Shown here piece by piece: positions 15,768-24,727 of a DNA stretch of 64,000 bases. The DNA is from Kitasatospora sp. NBC_01287 (lineage in GTDB: Bacteria > Actinomycetota > Actinomycetes > Streptomycetales > Streptomycetaceae). Location: NCBI RefSeq assembly GCF_026340565.1, contig NZ_JAPEPB010000001.1, positions 6,794,001 through 6,858,000 of the forward strand, in the 5' to 3' direction. The notes under the pieces are model-generated. The model did not search any database. It worked only from the letters and a program-made list of their open reading frames with translations, and was not told the origin of the DNA. Each line of letters opens with the position of its first letter. The stretch's first letter is position 1. The translations under genes were made by a program, and so were the position numbers.

Positions 15768-16151
15768 ATGTCATCCGCAGCGCCGCAGCTCCCCGCCGTC
15801 CCCGGCAGCACCGCCCTCGACCCGGCCGTCGCGGCCCGCCTCAAGCGCACCGAGGACGGCCTGCTGCCCGCCGTGGCCCAGCAGTTCGACACCGGTGAGG
15901 TGCTGATGCTCGGCTGGATGGACGACGAGGCCCTGCACCGCACCCTGACCACCGGGCGCTGCACCTACTGGAGCCGCAGCCGCCGCGAGTACTGGGTCAA
16001 GGGCGACACCTCGGGCCACTTCCAGCACGTGAAGTCGGTGGCGCTGGACTGCGACGGGGACACCCTGCTGGTCCGGGTCGACCAGGTCGGCGCCGCCTGC
16101 CACACCGGTGCCAGGACCTGCTTCGACGAGGACGTCCTGCTCTCCCGCTGA
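15768..16151 (+). CDS. hisI: Phosphoribosyl-AMP cyclohydrolase
   Basis: This is a 127-residue HisI without a fused HisE domain. Seen are LMLGWMDDEALHRTL, YWSRSRREYWVKGDTSGH and the zinc-binding CDGDTLL and GAACHTGARTCF cysteines. It opens the adenine ring of PR-AMP. The ATG at 15768 matches the family start. It lies next to trpE, as in other streptomycetes, separated by tandem repeats. Confidence 0.95.
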   Translation: MSSAAPQLPAVPGSTALDPAVAARLKRTEDGLLPAVAQQFDTGEVLMLGWMDDEALHRTLTTGRCTYWSRSRREYWVKGDTSGHFQHVKSVALDCDGDTLLVRVDQVGAACHTGARTCFDEDVLLSR

Positions 16152-16160
16152 CCCCGCCGG

Positions 16161-16268
16161 CTCCGGGAAGACGCCAACTCCGCGAAGACGCCAACTCCGC
16201 GAAGACGCCCACCCCGAACGGCGCCCACCCCGAACGGCGCCCACCCCCGAAAGACGCCAACCCCCGAC
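16161..16268. repeat. 16-17 bp tandem repeats between hisI and trpE
   Basis: About 6.5 imperfect copies occur. Three are 17 bp (type CTCCGCGAAGACGCCAA at 16161, 16178, 16195), two are identical 16-bp units CCCCGAACGGCGCCCA (16212, 16228), then another 17-bp unit (16244) and a partial one. They occupy most of the 134-bp gap before trpE. I see no Trp-rich leader peptide in them. Confidence 0.85.
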
Positions 16269-16285
16269 AGATCGGTGCCCGCCCG

Positions 16286-17806
16286 ATGGACCTCGAAGCC
16301 TTCCGCAAGCTCGCCGCCGACACCCGGGTCATCCCGGTCACCCGCCGGCTCCTGGCGGACGGCCTCACGCCGATCGGCCTGTACCGCAGCCTGGCCGGCG
16401 AGCGCCCCGGCACCTTCCTGCTGGAGTCCGCCGAGCAGGGCCGCAGCTGGTCGCGCTACTCCTTCGTCGGGGTGCGCAGCGCCGCCACCCTGACGGTCAA
16501 CCCGGACGGCGCGGCCCGTTGGCTGGGCACCCCGCCGGTCGGCATCCCGCGCAGCGGCGACCCGCTGCACGTGCTGCGCGCCGCGCTCACCGCGCTGCAC
16601 ACCCCGCGGCCCACCGACGACGGCCTGCCCCCGCTCACCGGCGGCCTGGTCGGCTACCTCGGCTACGACATCGTGCGCCGGCTGGAGAAGCTGCCGGACC
16701 TCAACCCGGACGACCTCAAGCTGCCCGAGCTGACCATGATGCTCGCCACCGACCTGGCGGTGCTCGACCACGTCGACGGCAGCGTGCTGTTGATCGCCAA
16801 CGCGATCAACCACAACGACTTGGCCAGCGGGGCCGACCAGGCCCACGCGGACGCGGTGGCCCGGCTCGACGCGATGGAGGCGGAGCTGGCCAAGCCGGTC
16901 GACCCGGGCCTGGCGCACTTCACCCCCACCGCCGCCGCCGAGGCCGTCTCCCCCTTCGGCGGGGCGCCCTACCGGGCCGCGGTCGAGGAGGTCAAGGAGC
17001 GGATCCGGGCCGGCGAGGCCTTCCAGGTGGTCCCTTCGCAGCGCTTCGAGGCGCCGTGCGCCGCCTCCGCGCTGGACGTCTACCGGGTGCTGCGCACCAC
17101 CAACCCCAGCCCGTACATGTACCTCTTCCGCTTCCCCGGCCCGGACGGCGGGGCCGAGGGCGGCTTCGACGTGGTCGGCTCCAGCCCGGAGGCGCTGGTC
17201 AAGGTGACGCGGGGTCAGGCGATGGTGCACCCCATCGCCGGCACCCGGCACCGCGGCGCCACCCCGCAGGAGGACGCCGAGCTGGCCGCCGAACTGCTGG
17301 CCGACCCCAAGGAGCGCGCCGAGCACCTGATGCTGGTCGACCTGGGCCGCAACGACCTGGGCCGGGTCTGCGCCCCGGGCAGCGTCGAGGTGGTCGACTT
17401 CATGTCGGTGGAGCGCTACAGCCACGTGATGCACATCGTCTCCACCGTCACCGGCCAGGTCGCCGAGGGCCGCACCGCCTTCGACGTGCTCACCGCCTGC
17501 TTCCCGGCCGGCACCCTCTCCGGGGCCCCCAAGCCCCGCGCGATGCAGATCATCGAGGAGCTCGAACCCACCCGCCGCGGCCTCTACGGCGGCTGCGTCG
17601 GCTACCTCGACTTCGCCGGCGACGCCGACACCGCGATCGCCATCCGCACCGCCGTGCTGCGCGAGAACACCGCCTACGTGCAGGCCGGCGCCGGCGTGGT
17701 CGCCGACTCCGACCCGGCGAGCGAGGACACCGAGTGCCGCAACAAGGCGGCCGCCGTGCTGCGCGCGGTGGCCACGGCGAACACGCTGCGGGCGCCGGTA
17801 TCGTGA
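16286..17806 (+). CDS. trpE: Anthranilate synthase component I
   Basis: This is a 506-residue stand-alone TrpE (no fused glutaminase). The tryptophan feedback motif FLLESAEQGRSWSRYS lies near residues 46-62, where LLES followed by a distant Ser is the conserved allosteric pattern. The catalytic half shows TNPSPYMYLFRF, AGTRHRGATPQEDAEL and PAGTLSGAPKPRAM. It makes anthranilate from chorismate using ammonia from a TrpG subunit, which is not encoded nearby. The 17-bp tandem repeats upstream occupy the expected leader. Confidence 0.96.
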   Translation: MDLEAFRKLAADTRVIPVTRRLLADGLTPIGLYRSLAGERPGTFLLESAEQGRSWSRYSFVGVRSAATLTVNPDGAARWLGTPPVGIPRSGDPLHVLRAALTALHTPRPTDDGLPPLTGGLVGYLGYDIVRRLEKLPDLNPDDLKLPELTMMLATDLAVLDHVDGSVLLIANAINHNDLASGADQAHADAVARLDAMEAELAKPVDPGLAHFTPTAAAEAVSPFGGAPYRAAVEEVKERIRAGEAFQVVPSQRFEAPCAASALDVYRVLRTTNPSPYMYLFRFPGPDGGAEGGFDVVGSSPEALVKVTRGQAMVHPIAGTRHRGATPQEDAELAAELLADPKERAEHLMLVDLGRNDLGRVCAPGSVEVVDFMSVERYSHVMHIVSTVTGQVAEGRTAFDVLTACFPAGTLSGAPKPRAMQIIEELEPTRRGLYGGCVGYLDFAGDADTAIAIRTAVLRENTAYVQAGAGVVADSDPASEDTECRNKAAAVLRAVATANTLRAPVS

Positions 17807-17846
17807 GGATCGCCGGATCGTTGTATCTCATCGGGAGGTGGCGAGG

Positions 17847-18401
17847 ATGACCGCGATGGCAGCCGAGAGCGCCTGGGATGTGCACCGAGGCGTCGACTTC
17901 CCGCGTGGCTACCACGTCGAGATCACGGACGGGAAGATCATCATGACGCCTCAGGGCCTGACGCAGATGAAGGTCATCTTCAAGGCCGCCCGGCAGATCG
18001 AGGACCAGCTGGCCGAGCGCGGCGACTACATCTCCGACGTCATGGTGGACTTCCCGACCAGCCTGTACGGCTATGCCCCCGACCTTGCGATCGTCGGTCC
18101 GGACGCCGAACTCAACGGCCGTGGCCGCTATGAGTGGCACGACCTGGAAGCCGTCCTCGAAGTCGGCTCGAAGTCGACCCAGGACAACGACTTCGTCAAG
18201 AAGATGGCGCTCTACGCCGAGTGCGCCATCCCGCTCTACGTGGTGATCGACCCCGCCACCGCTCTCTGCACCGTGCACAGCGACCCGCAAGCCACCGGCA
18301 GCTACGCGCGGTCCGAGCCCGTCCCGTTCGGCGAGGATCTCGTCCTGCCTCTGGAGGGCCGCACCATCGTGATCGACACCACCGGCTTCCCCCGCGACTG
18401 A
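17847..18401 (+). CDS. Uma2 family endonuclease-like protein
   Basis: This is a 184-residue Uma2 (DUF820) PD-(D/E)XK-fold protein: GYHVEITDGKIIM, APDLAIVG, DLEAVLEVGSKSTQDND, KKMALYAECAIPLYVVIDP. E in LEVGS and K in FVKKM are the likely nuclease core residues. I chose the ATG at 17847 because CGGGAGG lies at a good distance; the GTG at 17838 is possible. It sits between trpE and the trp-associated membrane gene, a place where streptomycetes usually have no gene, so it looks like an insertion. Function is unknown for most members. Confidence 0.87.
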   Translation: MTAMAAESAWDVHRGVDFPRGYHVEITDGKIIMTPQGLTQMKVIFKAARQIEDQLAERGDYISDVMVDFPTSLYGYAPDLAIVGPDAELNGRGRYEWHDLEAVLEVGSKSTQDNDFVKKMALYAECAIPLYVVIDPATALCTVHSDPQATGSYARSEPVPFGEDLVLPLEGRTIVIDTTGFPRD

Positions 18402-18463
18402 GACCGGTCGGTCCGGGCCGCCCCGGTGTCGGCGCTCGGGGCATCCCGGGGGATAGTGGACGG

Positions 18464-19093
18464 ATGACTGCCACCCCGTCGCCCACCCCCGCTGCCACCC
18501 CGGCCCCCGCGCGTTCCGCCGCCGACCGGCGCAGCCTCGCCCTGATGCTGCTGCTCACCGTGGGCGGCGCCGGGCTGGTGCTGCTGGCGGCGGGGCGGAC
18601 CTGGACCCAGGGGCAGGTCAAGGGCCTGGCGCTGAGTGCCTCGGGCAGCGAGGTGTCGGGGCTGCCGGGGGCGCTGGCGCTGGTCGGGCTGGCCTCGGCG
18701 GTGGCGATCTTCGCGGTGCGCGGGGCGGGGCGGTACGCGGTCGGCGCGTTGGTGACGCTGGCCGGGCTGGGCGCCGCGCTGGCGGCCGGCTTCGGCGCGG
18801 TGGACAGCGGCGCGGTGGACGGCGAGGCGGCCAAGAAGCTCGGGCTGCTCGGCACCACCGCGGAGCGGGTCAGCCACACCGCCTGGCCCTGGGTGGCGCT
18901 GCTCGGCGGCCTGCTGCTGGCCGCGGCAGGCCTGCTGACGCTGCTGCGCGGGCGGGCCTGGCCGAGCATGGGCTCGCGCTACGACGCCCCGGTGGCGAAG
19001 AAGAGCGCCGCGGCGAAGCCCGCCGGTGCGGTCAGCAGCCCGGCCGAGCTGTGGAAGGCGCTGGACCGCGGCGAGGACCCGACCGCCGTCTGA
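18464..19093 (+). CDS. Trp-biosynthesis-associated membrane protein (TIGR02234 type)
   Basis: This is a 209-residue protein with four transmembrane helices (LALMLLLTVGGAGLVLLAAG; ALALVGLASAVAIFAV; ALVTLAGLGAALAAGFG; WVALLGGLLLAAAGLLTLL) and a hydrophilic tail ending WKALDRGEDPTAV. This end and the place next to trpE are typical of the actinobacterial TIGR02234 family, whose biochemical role is not known. GATAGT ends 6 nt before the ATG with no Shine-Dalgarno sequence, so it may be leaderless. Confidence 0.88.
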   Translation: MTATPSPTPAATPAPARSAADRRSLALMLLLTVGGAGLVLLAAGRTWTQGQVKGLALSASGSEVSGLPGALALVGLASAVAIFAVRGAGRYAVGALVTLAGLGAALAAGFGAVDSGAVDGEAAKKLGLLGTTAERVSHTAWPWVALLGGLLLAAAGLLTLLRGRAWPSMGSRYDAPVAKKSAAAKPAGAVSSPAELWKALDRGEDPTAV

Positions 19094-19178
19094 GCCGGCC
19101 CTGCCCTGCCCTGCCCGCCGGCGGCCGTGCCCGGGTACGGGGCGCGTCAACCGTGACCGTCCTCACCCGGACCCGGCT

Positions 19179-19207
19179 TTGGGCCGCCGGGAGGCGTCCG
19201 CCACAAT
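19179..19207 (+). promoter_or_regulatory. Candidate promoter for HGxxPAAW gene
   Basis: TTGGGC (19179-19184), a 17-nt spacer and CACAAT (19202-19207) form a vegetative-sigma-like promoter about 68 bp before the ATG at 19275. Confidence 0.5.
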
Positions 19208-19274
19208 GGAGGGTGACAATCCGCCGAGGCCGGCACCGACCCCCGGTAGGACCGTAGAACCAAGGAGTACCCAG

Positions 19275-19574
19275 ATGTCGTCGCAAGCCCACGGACACAC
19301 CCCTGCCGCCTGGACCGGGTCGGCCATCATCTTCGTCGGCTTCTGCGTCAGCGGGGCCGCGATGATCATGGCAGCGGTGCCGATCTTCTGGGTCGGTATC
19401 GCGGTCATCCTGCTCGGCGGCGTGGTCGGCAAGGCGATGTCGATGGCCGGCATGGGCAGGGTCGCGGACGACACCACGGCGAGGGTCACCGCCGAGGCGC
19501 GCGCCAAGGCCGCGAAGGCCGCCAAGGGCGAGGTCGTGGCCACGCCGGAGACCGCCGCCGTCGGCGCCCACTGA
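19275..19574 (+). CDS. HGxxPAAW family small membrane protein
   Basis: This is a 99-residue protein. HGHTPAAW at residues 6-13 is the name-giving motif of the family. It is followed by two close hydrophobic helices (IIFVGFCVSGAAMIMAAVPI and VGIAVILLGGVVGKAMSMAG) and an Ala/Lys-rich soluble tail. The ATG follows CAAGGAGT. The family is found between trpE and trpC in many actinobacteria; its function is unknown. Confidence 0.88.
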   Translation: MSSQAHGHTPAAWTGSAIIFVGFCVSGAAMIMAAVPIFWVGIAVILLGGVVGKAMSMAGMGRVADDTTARVTAEARAKAAKAAKGEVVATPETAAVGAH

Positions 19575-19742
19575 CCCGCCGCTGACCCGCTGCCACCAGC
19601 ACCTGGCACCGCTCCGGACCGGGGCGCCCGACCCCCTGCGGGCCGGGCGCCCCGGTCCGCGCGCGTCCGGCCCCGGCCGTCCTGGTCCGTGGCGGCGGGG
19701 CGCCACCCGCGCGGCGTAGCGCGTCGACCACCCGAACGGGGG

Positions 19743-19754
19743 CAGAATCAGCAC
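19743..19754 (+). promoter_or_regulatory. Candidate -10 for leaderless DUF2752 gene
   Basis: CAGAAT (19743-19748) is followed by exactly 6 nt and the GTG at 19755, again without a ribosome site. The geometry matches the hisI case. Confidence 0.45.
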
Positions 19755-20195
19755 GTGACCGCCCCCAGCACCCCGGCCGGACCGCCGCCCGTCCTGCGCC
19801 GTCTGGCCCGCCCGCTCACGGCCCTCGCCGCCGTCGCGCTGCCCGCCCTCTACGTCTCCGCCGTCGACCCGAACGCCCCCGGCCACTACCCGACCTGCCC
19901 GTTCCTGCAGGCCACCGGCTGGTGGTGCCCGGGGTGCGGCGGGCTGCGCTGCGTGCACGCGCTGAGCCGCGGTCAGCTGACCGCCGCCTGCCACGACAAC
20001 CTGCTCGCCGTAGCGCTCTTCGCGGTGCTCGGGGTGCTCTGGGTCCGCTGGCTCTTCTCGGCGCTGACCGGCGCCGAGCCGCCGCACCTGGCGATGAGCA
20101 GGGGCCGCCTGATCGGGCTGCTGCTCCTCGTGCTCGCCTTCACCGTCGTGCGCAACCTGCCGGGCGGCGCGGGCCTGGCGCCGCCGTTCGTCTGA
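19755..20195 (+). CDS. DUF2752 membrane protein
   Basis: This is a 146-residue protein with the DUF2752 signature TCPFLQATGWWCPGCGGLR around residues 48-66 (CPxCGxxR cysteines), then ALSRGQL and three hydrophobic helices (LLAVALFAVLGVLWVRWLF and LLLLVLAFTVVRNL among them). The cysteines may bind metal or be redox active; the function is unknown. It belongs to the conserved run of small membrane genes ahead of trpC. Confidence 0.88.
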   Translation: MTAPSTPAGPPPVLRRLARPLTALAAVALPALYVSAVDPNAPGHYPTCPFLQATGWWCPGCGGLRCVHALSRGQLTAACHDNLLAVALFAVLGVLWVRWLFSALTGAEPPHLAMSRGRLIGLLLLVLAFTVVRNLPGGAGLAPPFV

Positions 20196-20198
20196 GCC

Positions 20199-20282
20199 GG
20201 CACGGGCCAGGGCATCGGCCAGGGCACAGACACGGGCACCGGCACCGGAACGGGCCAGGGCACGGGCACGGGCCCGCGGCGG
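20199..20282. repeat. Low-complexity GGGCAC/GGCCAG repeat tract
   Basis: Short degenerate units based on CGGGCCAGGGCA and CGGGCACCGGCA recur across this tract after the DUF2752 gene. It codes for nothing recognisable. Together with the region to 20481 it forms the gap before trpC. Confidence 0.6.
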
Positions 20283-20481
20283 GCCGAAGGGCCCGGCCAG
20301 CGGTCACAGGCCCGGTGACCTGCTCGGCAGCCGTTTCGCTCCGCGAGACGCGCGCCGGGCGGATGCGCCCCGCGCGCCCCGGTGCCGATACCATCGACAA
20401 CGCCGATGGGGGCGCGTCCGACCGGATCCGCGCCACCGACGGCACCATCCGACTATCAGATTCGATGGGGGCCACCCGCGC

Positions 20482-21291
20482 ATGAGCGTGCTCGACGAGA
20501 TCATCGACGGGGTCCGCGAGGACCTCGCGGAGCGGCAGGCCCGGGTCTCCCTGGACGAGCTGAAGGAACTGGCCGCCAAGGCCCCGGACGCCAAGGACGG
20601 CGTGGCCGCGCTGCGCGGCGAGGGCGTGCGGGTGATCTGCGAGGTCAAGCGCTCCAGCCCGTCCAAGGGCGCGCTGGCCGCGATCGCCGACCCGGCCGCC
20701 CTGGCCGCGGACTACGCGGCCGGCGGCGCCGCCGCGATCAGCGTGCTCACCGAGCAGCGCCGCTTCGGCGGCTCGCTGGCCGACCTGGACACGGTCCGGG
20801 CCGCGGTGGACACCCCGCTGCTGCGCAAGGACTTCATCGTCACCGCCTACCAGCTCTGGGAGGCGCGCGCGCACGGCGCCGACCTGGCGCTGCTGATCGT
20901 GGCCGCGCTGGAGCAGCCGGCCCTGGTCTCGCTGATCGAGCGGGCCGAGTCGATCGGGCTGACCCCGCTGGTCGAGGTGCACGACGAGGAGGAGATCCGC
21001 CGCGCGGTGGACGCCGGCGCGCGGATCATCGGGGTCAACGCCCGCAACCTGAAGACCCTCGAGGTCGACCGCGACACCTTCGGCAACGTGGTGCACGCGA
21101 TCCCGGACAGCGTCGTCAAGGTGGCCGAGTCCGGCGTGCGCGGACCGCACGACCTGATCGCCTACGCCAACCTGGGCGCCGACGCGGTGCTGGTCGGCGA
21201 GTCCCTGGTGACCGGCAAGGACCCGAGGACGGCCGTCGCCGACCTGGTCGCGGCCGGTGCCCACCCCGCCCTGCGCCACAACAAGGGCTGA
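20482..21291 (+). CDS. trpC: Indole-3-glycerol phosphate synthase
   Basis: This is a 269-residue TIM-barrel enzyme converting CdRP to indole-3-glycerol phosphate. Family motifs are CEVKRSSPSKG near residue 53, LRKDFIVTAYQLWEARAHGAD, EVHDEEEIRRAVDAGA, GVNARNLKT and AESGVRG. Upstream TACCAT (about 20392) could be a -10. The stop is 12 bp before trpM. Confidence 0.96.
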   Translation: MSVLDEIIDGVREDLAERQARVSLDELKELAAKAPDAKDGVAALRGEGVRVICEVKRSSPSKGALAAIADPAALAADYAAGGAAAISVLTEQRRFGGSLADLDTVRAAVDTPLLRKDFIVTAYQLWEARAHGADLALLIVAALEQPALVSLIERAESIGLTPLVEVHDEEEIRRAVDAGARIIGVNARNLKTLEVDRDTFGNVVHAIPDSVVKVAESGVRGPHDLIAYANLGADAVLVGESLVTGKDPRTAVADLVAAGAHPALRHNKG

Positions 21292-21303
21292 GGCGGCGCG
21301 CTC

Positions 21304-21456
21304 ATGGCCCTCGCCCCCCGACTGGCTCCCGGTTGCCGCCCGCGCGGCTGCCGCGCTCCCGCGCGCCGGGTACTGGGGCGGCGGGTGCGGTACGTGATCG
21401 GCTGCGAGCCCGGGCAGGTGCCGGGCCGCCGATGGCGCCGGACGACGCAGCGCTGA
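21304..21456 (+). CDS. trpM: TrpM, small tryptophan-biosynthesis modulator
   Basis: This is a 50-residue, very basic peptide in the trpC-trpB gap. Its sequence contains RLAPGCRPRGCRAPARRVLG and RYVIGCEPGQ and ends RRWRRTTQR, which I recognise as the TrpM pattern of Streptomyces. In S. coelicolor TrpM was reported to affect tryptophan biosynthesis and development. Here it has three cysteines and 15 arginines. The ATG at 21304 follows trpC by 12 bp; the stop is 44 bp before trpB. It is easily missed because of its length. Confidence 0.85.
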   Translation: MALAPRLAPGCRPRGCRAPARRVLGRRVRYVIGCEPGQVPGRRWRRTTQR

Positions 21457-21500
21457 CTCCCCGCTCCGTTCGTCCGTTCACCATCACACCAGGATCGCGC

Positions 21501-22759
<1,259 letters not shown>

Positions 22760-22763
<4 letters not shown>

Positions 22764-23569
22764 CCTCCAAGCTGAGCGCCGTGCTCGCCGCCGCCAAGGC
22801 CGCGGACCGCGCCGCCCTGATCGGCTACCTGCCGGCCGGCTTCCCCTCGGTGGAGGGCGGGATCAAGGCGATCAACGCCCTGGTCGAGGGCGGCTGCGAC
22901 ATCGTCGAGGTCGGCCTGCCGCACTCCGACCCGGTGCTGGACGGCCCGACCATCCAGACCGCCGACGACATCGCGCTGCGCGGCGGGGTGCGGATCAAGG
23001 ACGTGCTGCGCACCGTCCAGGAGGTGGCCGGCGCCCACCCCGGGGCCGCGGTGCTGGTGATGACCTACTGGAACCCGGTGGACCGCTACGGCACCGCCAG
23101 GTTCGCCGCCGACCTGGCCGCCGCCGGGGGAGCGGGCGTGATCCTGCCCGACCTGCCGGTGGAGGAGTCCGAGGCCTGGCGTGCCGCGGCCGCCGCGCAC
23201 GGCCTCGACACGGTCTTCGTGGTCGCGCCGAGCAGCCAGGACAAGCGGCTCGCCCAGGTCACCGCGGCCGGCAGCGGCTTCGTCTACGCCGCCGCCGTGA
23301 TGGGCGTGACCGGCAGCCGGGCCCAGGTCGGCGAGCTGGCCGAGGACCTGGTCGCCAGGACCAGGGCCACCACCGAACTGCCGGTCTGCGTCGGCCTCGG
23401 GGTCTCCACGGCGGCGCAGGCGGCCCAGGTGGCCGGCTTCGCCGACGGGGTGATCGTCGGCTCGGCCTTCGTGCAGCGGATCCTGGACGCGGACGGCGAC
23501 GAGAGCGCCGCGCTCGCGGCGGTCCGCGCGCTGGCCGCCGACCTCGCCGAGGGCGTGCGCCGCCGCTGA
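22760..23569 (+). CDS. trpA: Tryptophan synthase alpha subunit
   Basis: This is a 269-residue TIM barrel. GYLPAGFPS is followed by the catalytic Glu in DIVEVGLPHSDPVLDGP and by the Asp in ILPDLPVEES; GVTGSRAQVG and GLGVSTAAQ are phosphate-binding loops. It splits indole-3-glycerol phosphate and channels indole to TrpB. Its ATG overlaps the trpB stop. A terminator follows. Confidence 0.97.
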
Positions 23570-23606
23570 GCGCCGCCACTGAGCACCGCCACTGAGCACG
23601 CTCCTG

Positions 23607-23640
23607 ACGGCCCGTCACCCCAGCCGGGGTGACGGGCCGT
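23607..23640 (+). terminator. Terminator hairpin after trpA
   Basis: A perfect 15-bp GC-rich stem (23607-23621 with 23626-23640) with a 4-nt loop lies 38 bp after the trpA stop. There is no T run, as is usual for streptomycete terminators. Confidence 0.75.
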
Positions 23641-23835
23641 TGCGCGTTCCGGGCCGGCGGCCGGTCCGTACGGGTGAATCGGCACCGCCTGACGTGTCAT
23701 CACGGTGCCCCGGGGCGTTGCACCTGGTGTGGTCCGGGAACGCTCCGCCCGCTGCGGTTCGTGTACTCCGCTCCGGTTTCGCACCGAACCCGCACTGCTC
23801 CGCAACCATCAGCACCGATTCGAGGGAGCGTCGCC

Positions 23836-24024
23836 GTGGCCTGCGTGCACCGTGCTGTCCTGCTCAGGGCCGCCGCCGCCGCGCTGGTGCTGGCCGCGGC
23901 CTTCGGGGGTGAGCACGCGGTGGGCCATGCGCTGGCCAAGCGCGGCGCCGAGCTGGCGGCCCATCAGCACCACGCGGAGACCGCCTCACAGGACCCTGGA
24001 CAGGGTGTCAAAAAGGGCAGATGA
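23836..24024 (+). CDS. Small hypothetical protein with signal/TM segment
   Basis: This 62-residue frame starts at the GTG at 23836, after GAGGGAG at a good distance. A hydrophobic segment (AVLLRAAAAALVLAAAF) is followed by HAVGHALAKRGAELAAHQHHAE, histidine-rich and possibly helical. It lies between the trpA terminator and the redox pair. I recognise no family; the ribosome site and codon pattern support it, but it is short. Confidence 0.5.
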   Translation: MACVHRAVLLRAAAAALVLAAAFGGEHAVGHALAKRGAELAAHQHHAETASQDPGQGVKKGR

Positions 24025-24031
24025 CACGCAA

Positions 24032-24047
24032 TCACTCATTCGGGTGA
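24032..24047. promoter_or_regulatory. Imperfect palindrome upstream of redox-gene promoter
   Basis: TCACTCATTCGGGTGA has arms TCACTC and GGGTGA with one mismatch and lies 11 bp before the -35 of the promoter at 24059. It resembles TCACTCGTCCGAGTGA at 3231-3246. A bound regulator is inferred only. Confidence 0.4.
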
Positions 24048-24058
24048 ATTAGGCCATT

Positions 24059-24088
24059 TTGGATTAAGCGTCACGAATCCCCTACGGT
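24059..24088 (+). promoter_or_regulatory. Promoter of the MauE/DoxX-DsbA genes
   Basis: TTGGAT (24059-24064), an 18-nt spacer and TACGGT (24083-24088) form one of the best vegetative-type promoters of the window. It sits in an AT-rich patch about 70 bp before the GTG at 24156. Confidence 0.65.
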
Positions 24089-24155
24089 TCATCAGGTTAG
24101 CCCCCGCGGGTGCGGTGCCCGGGCGGCGGGTGTCCTGGATGAAGGGGGTGGCGCG

Positions 24156-24650
24156 GTGGCCGGCAGCGAGACGGTGGCACGGCGGTGGGCCACGGGCTCG
24201 GCCTTCGAGTGGCTCAGCACGGCGGTCCGGCTGGGCCTCGCGGTGGTCTGGGCCTGGGCCGGCCTCGCCAAGATCTCCGATCCGGCGGTCGCCGCCCAGG
24301 CGGTGCGGGCCTACCGGATCCTGCCGGAGTCGCTGGTCAAACCGGTCGGCTACGGCCTGCCGTTCCTGGAGCTGGCGCTCGCGCTGCTGCTGCTGGTCGG
24401 CCTCGCGGTGCGGGTGGCCGCGGTGGTCTCCGGGCTGCTGCTGCTCACCTTCGTCGCGGGCATCGCCTCCACCTGGGCCCGCGGGATCGCGATCGACTGC
24501 GGCTGCTTCGGCGGCGGCGGGGCGGTGGCCGCCTCCCAGACCCAGTACCTGCAGGAGATCCTGCGTGACATCGGCTTCCTGCTGATGGCGCTCTGGCTGG
24601 TGCTCCGGCCGCGCTCCAAGGCCTCGGTGGACGCCTGGCTGGCCCTCTGA
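24156..24650 (+). CDS. MauE/DoxX-family redox-associated membrane protein
   Basis: This is a 164-residue protein with four transmembrane helices (LGLAVVWAWAGLAKI, FLELALALLLLVGLAVRVAAVV, and others). IDCGCFGGGG near residues 111-120 holds a CGC pair that could pass electrons. MauE/DoxD-type proteins are thought to shuttle reducing power across the membrane to thiol-disulfide partners. The DsbA-like protein encoded 77 bp downstream is the likely partner. Confidence 0.87.
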   Translation: MAGSETVARRWATGSAFEWLSTAVRLGLAVVWAWAGLAKISDPAVAAQAVRAYRILPESLVKPVGYGLPFLELALALLLLVGLAVRVAAVVSGLLLLTFVAGIASTWARGIAIDCGCFGGGGAVAASQTQYLQEILRDIGFLLMALWLVLRPRSKASVDAWLAL

Positions 24651-24727
24651 GCCGCTCCTGACCGCCCCGATCCCCGCGGCGACCTCCCCTGGAAGCCTGG
24701 AAGCCGAGACATGCTGGAAGCAGAGAC

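Noticed and set aside
16161..16268. CRISPR-like array before trpE
   Set aside because: The 16-17 bp units are directly joined without spacers, so this is a tandem repeat and not a CRISPR array.
16150..16286. Tryptophan attenuator with a Trp-rich leader peptide
   Set aside because: I looked for an ATG/GTG frame with clustered TGG codons before trpE and found none.
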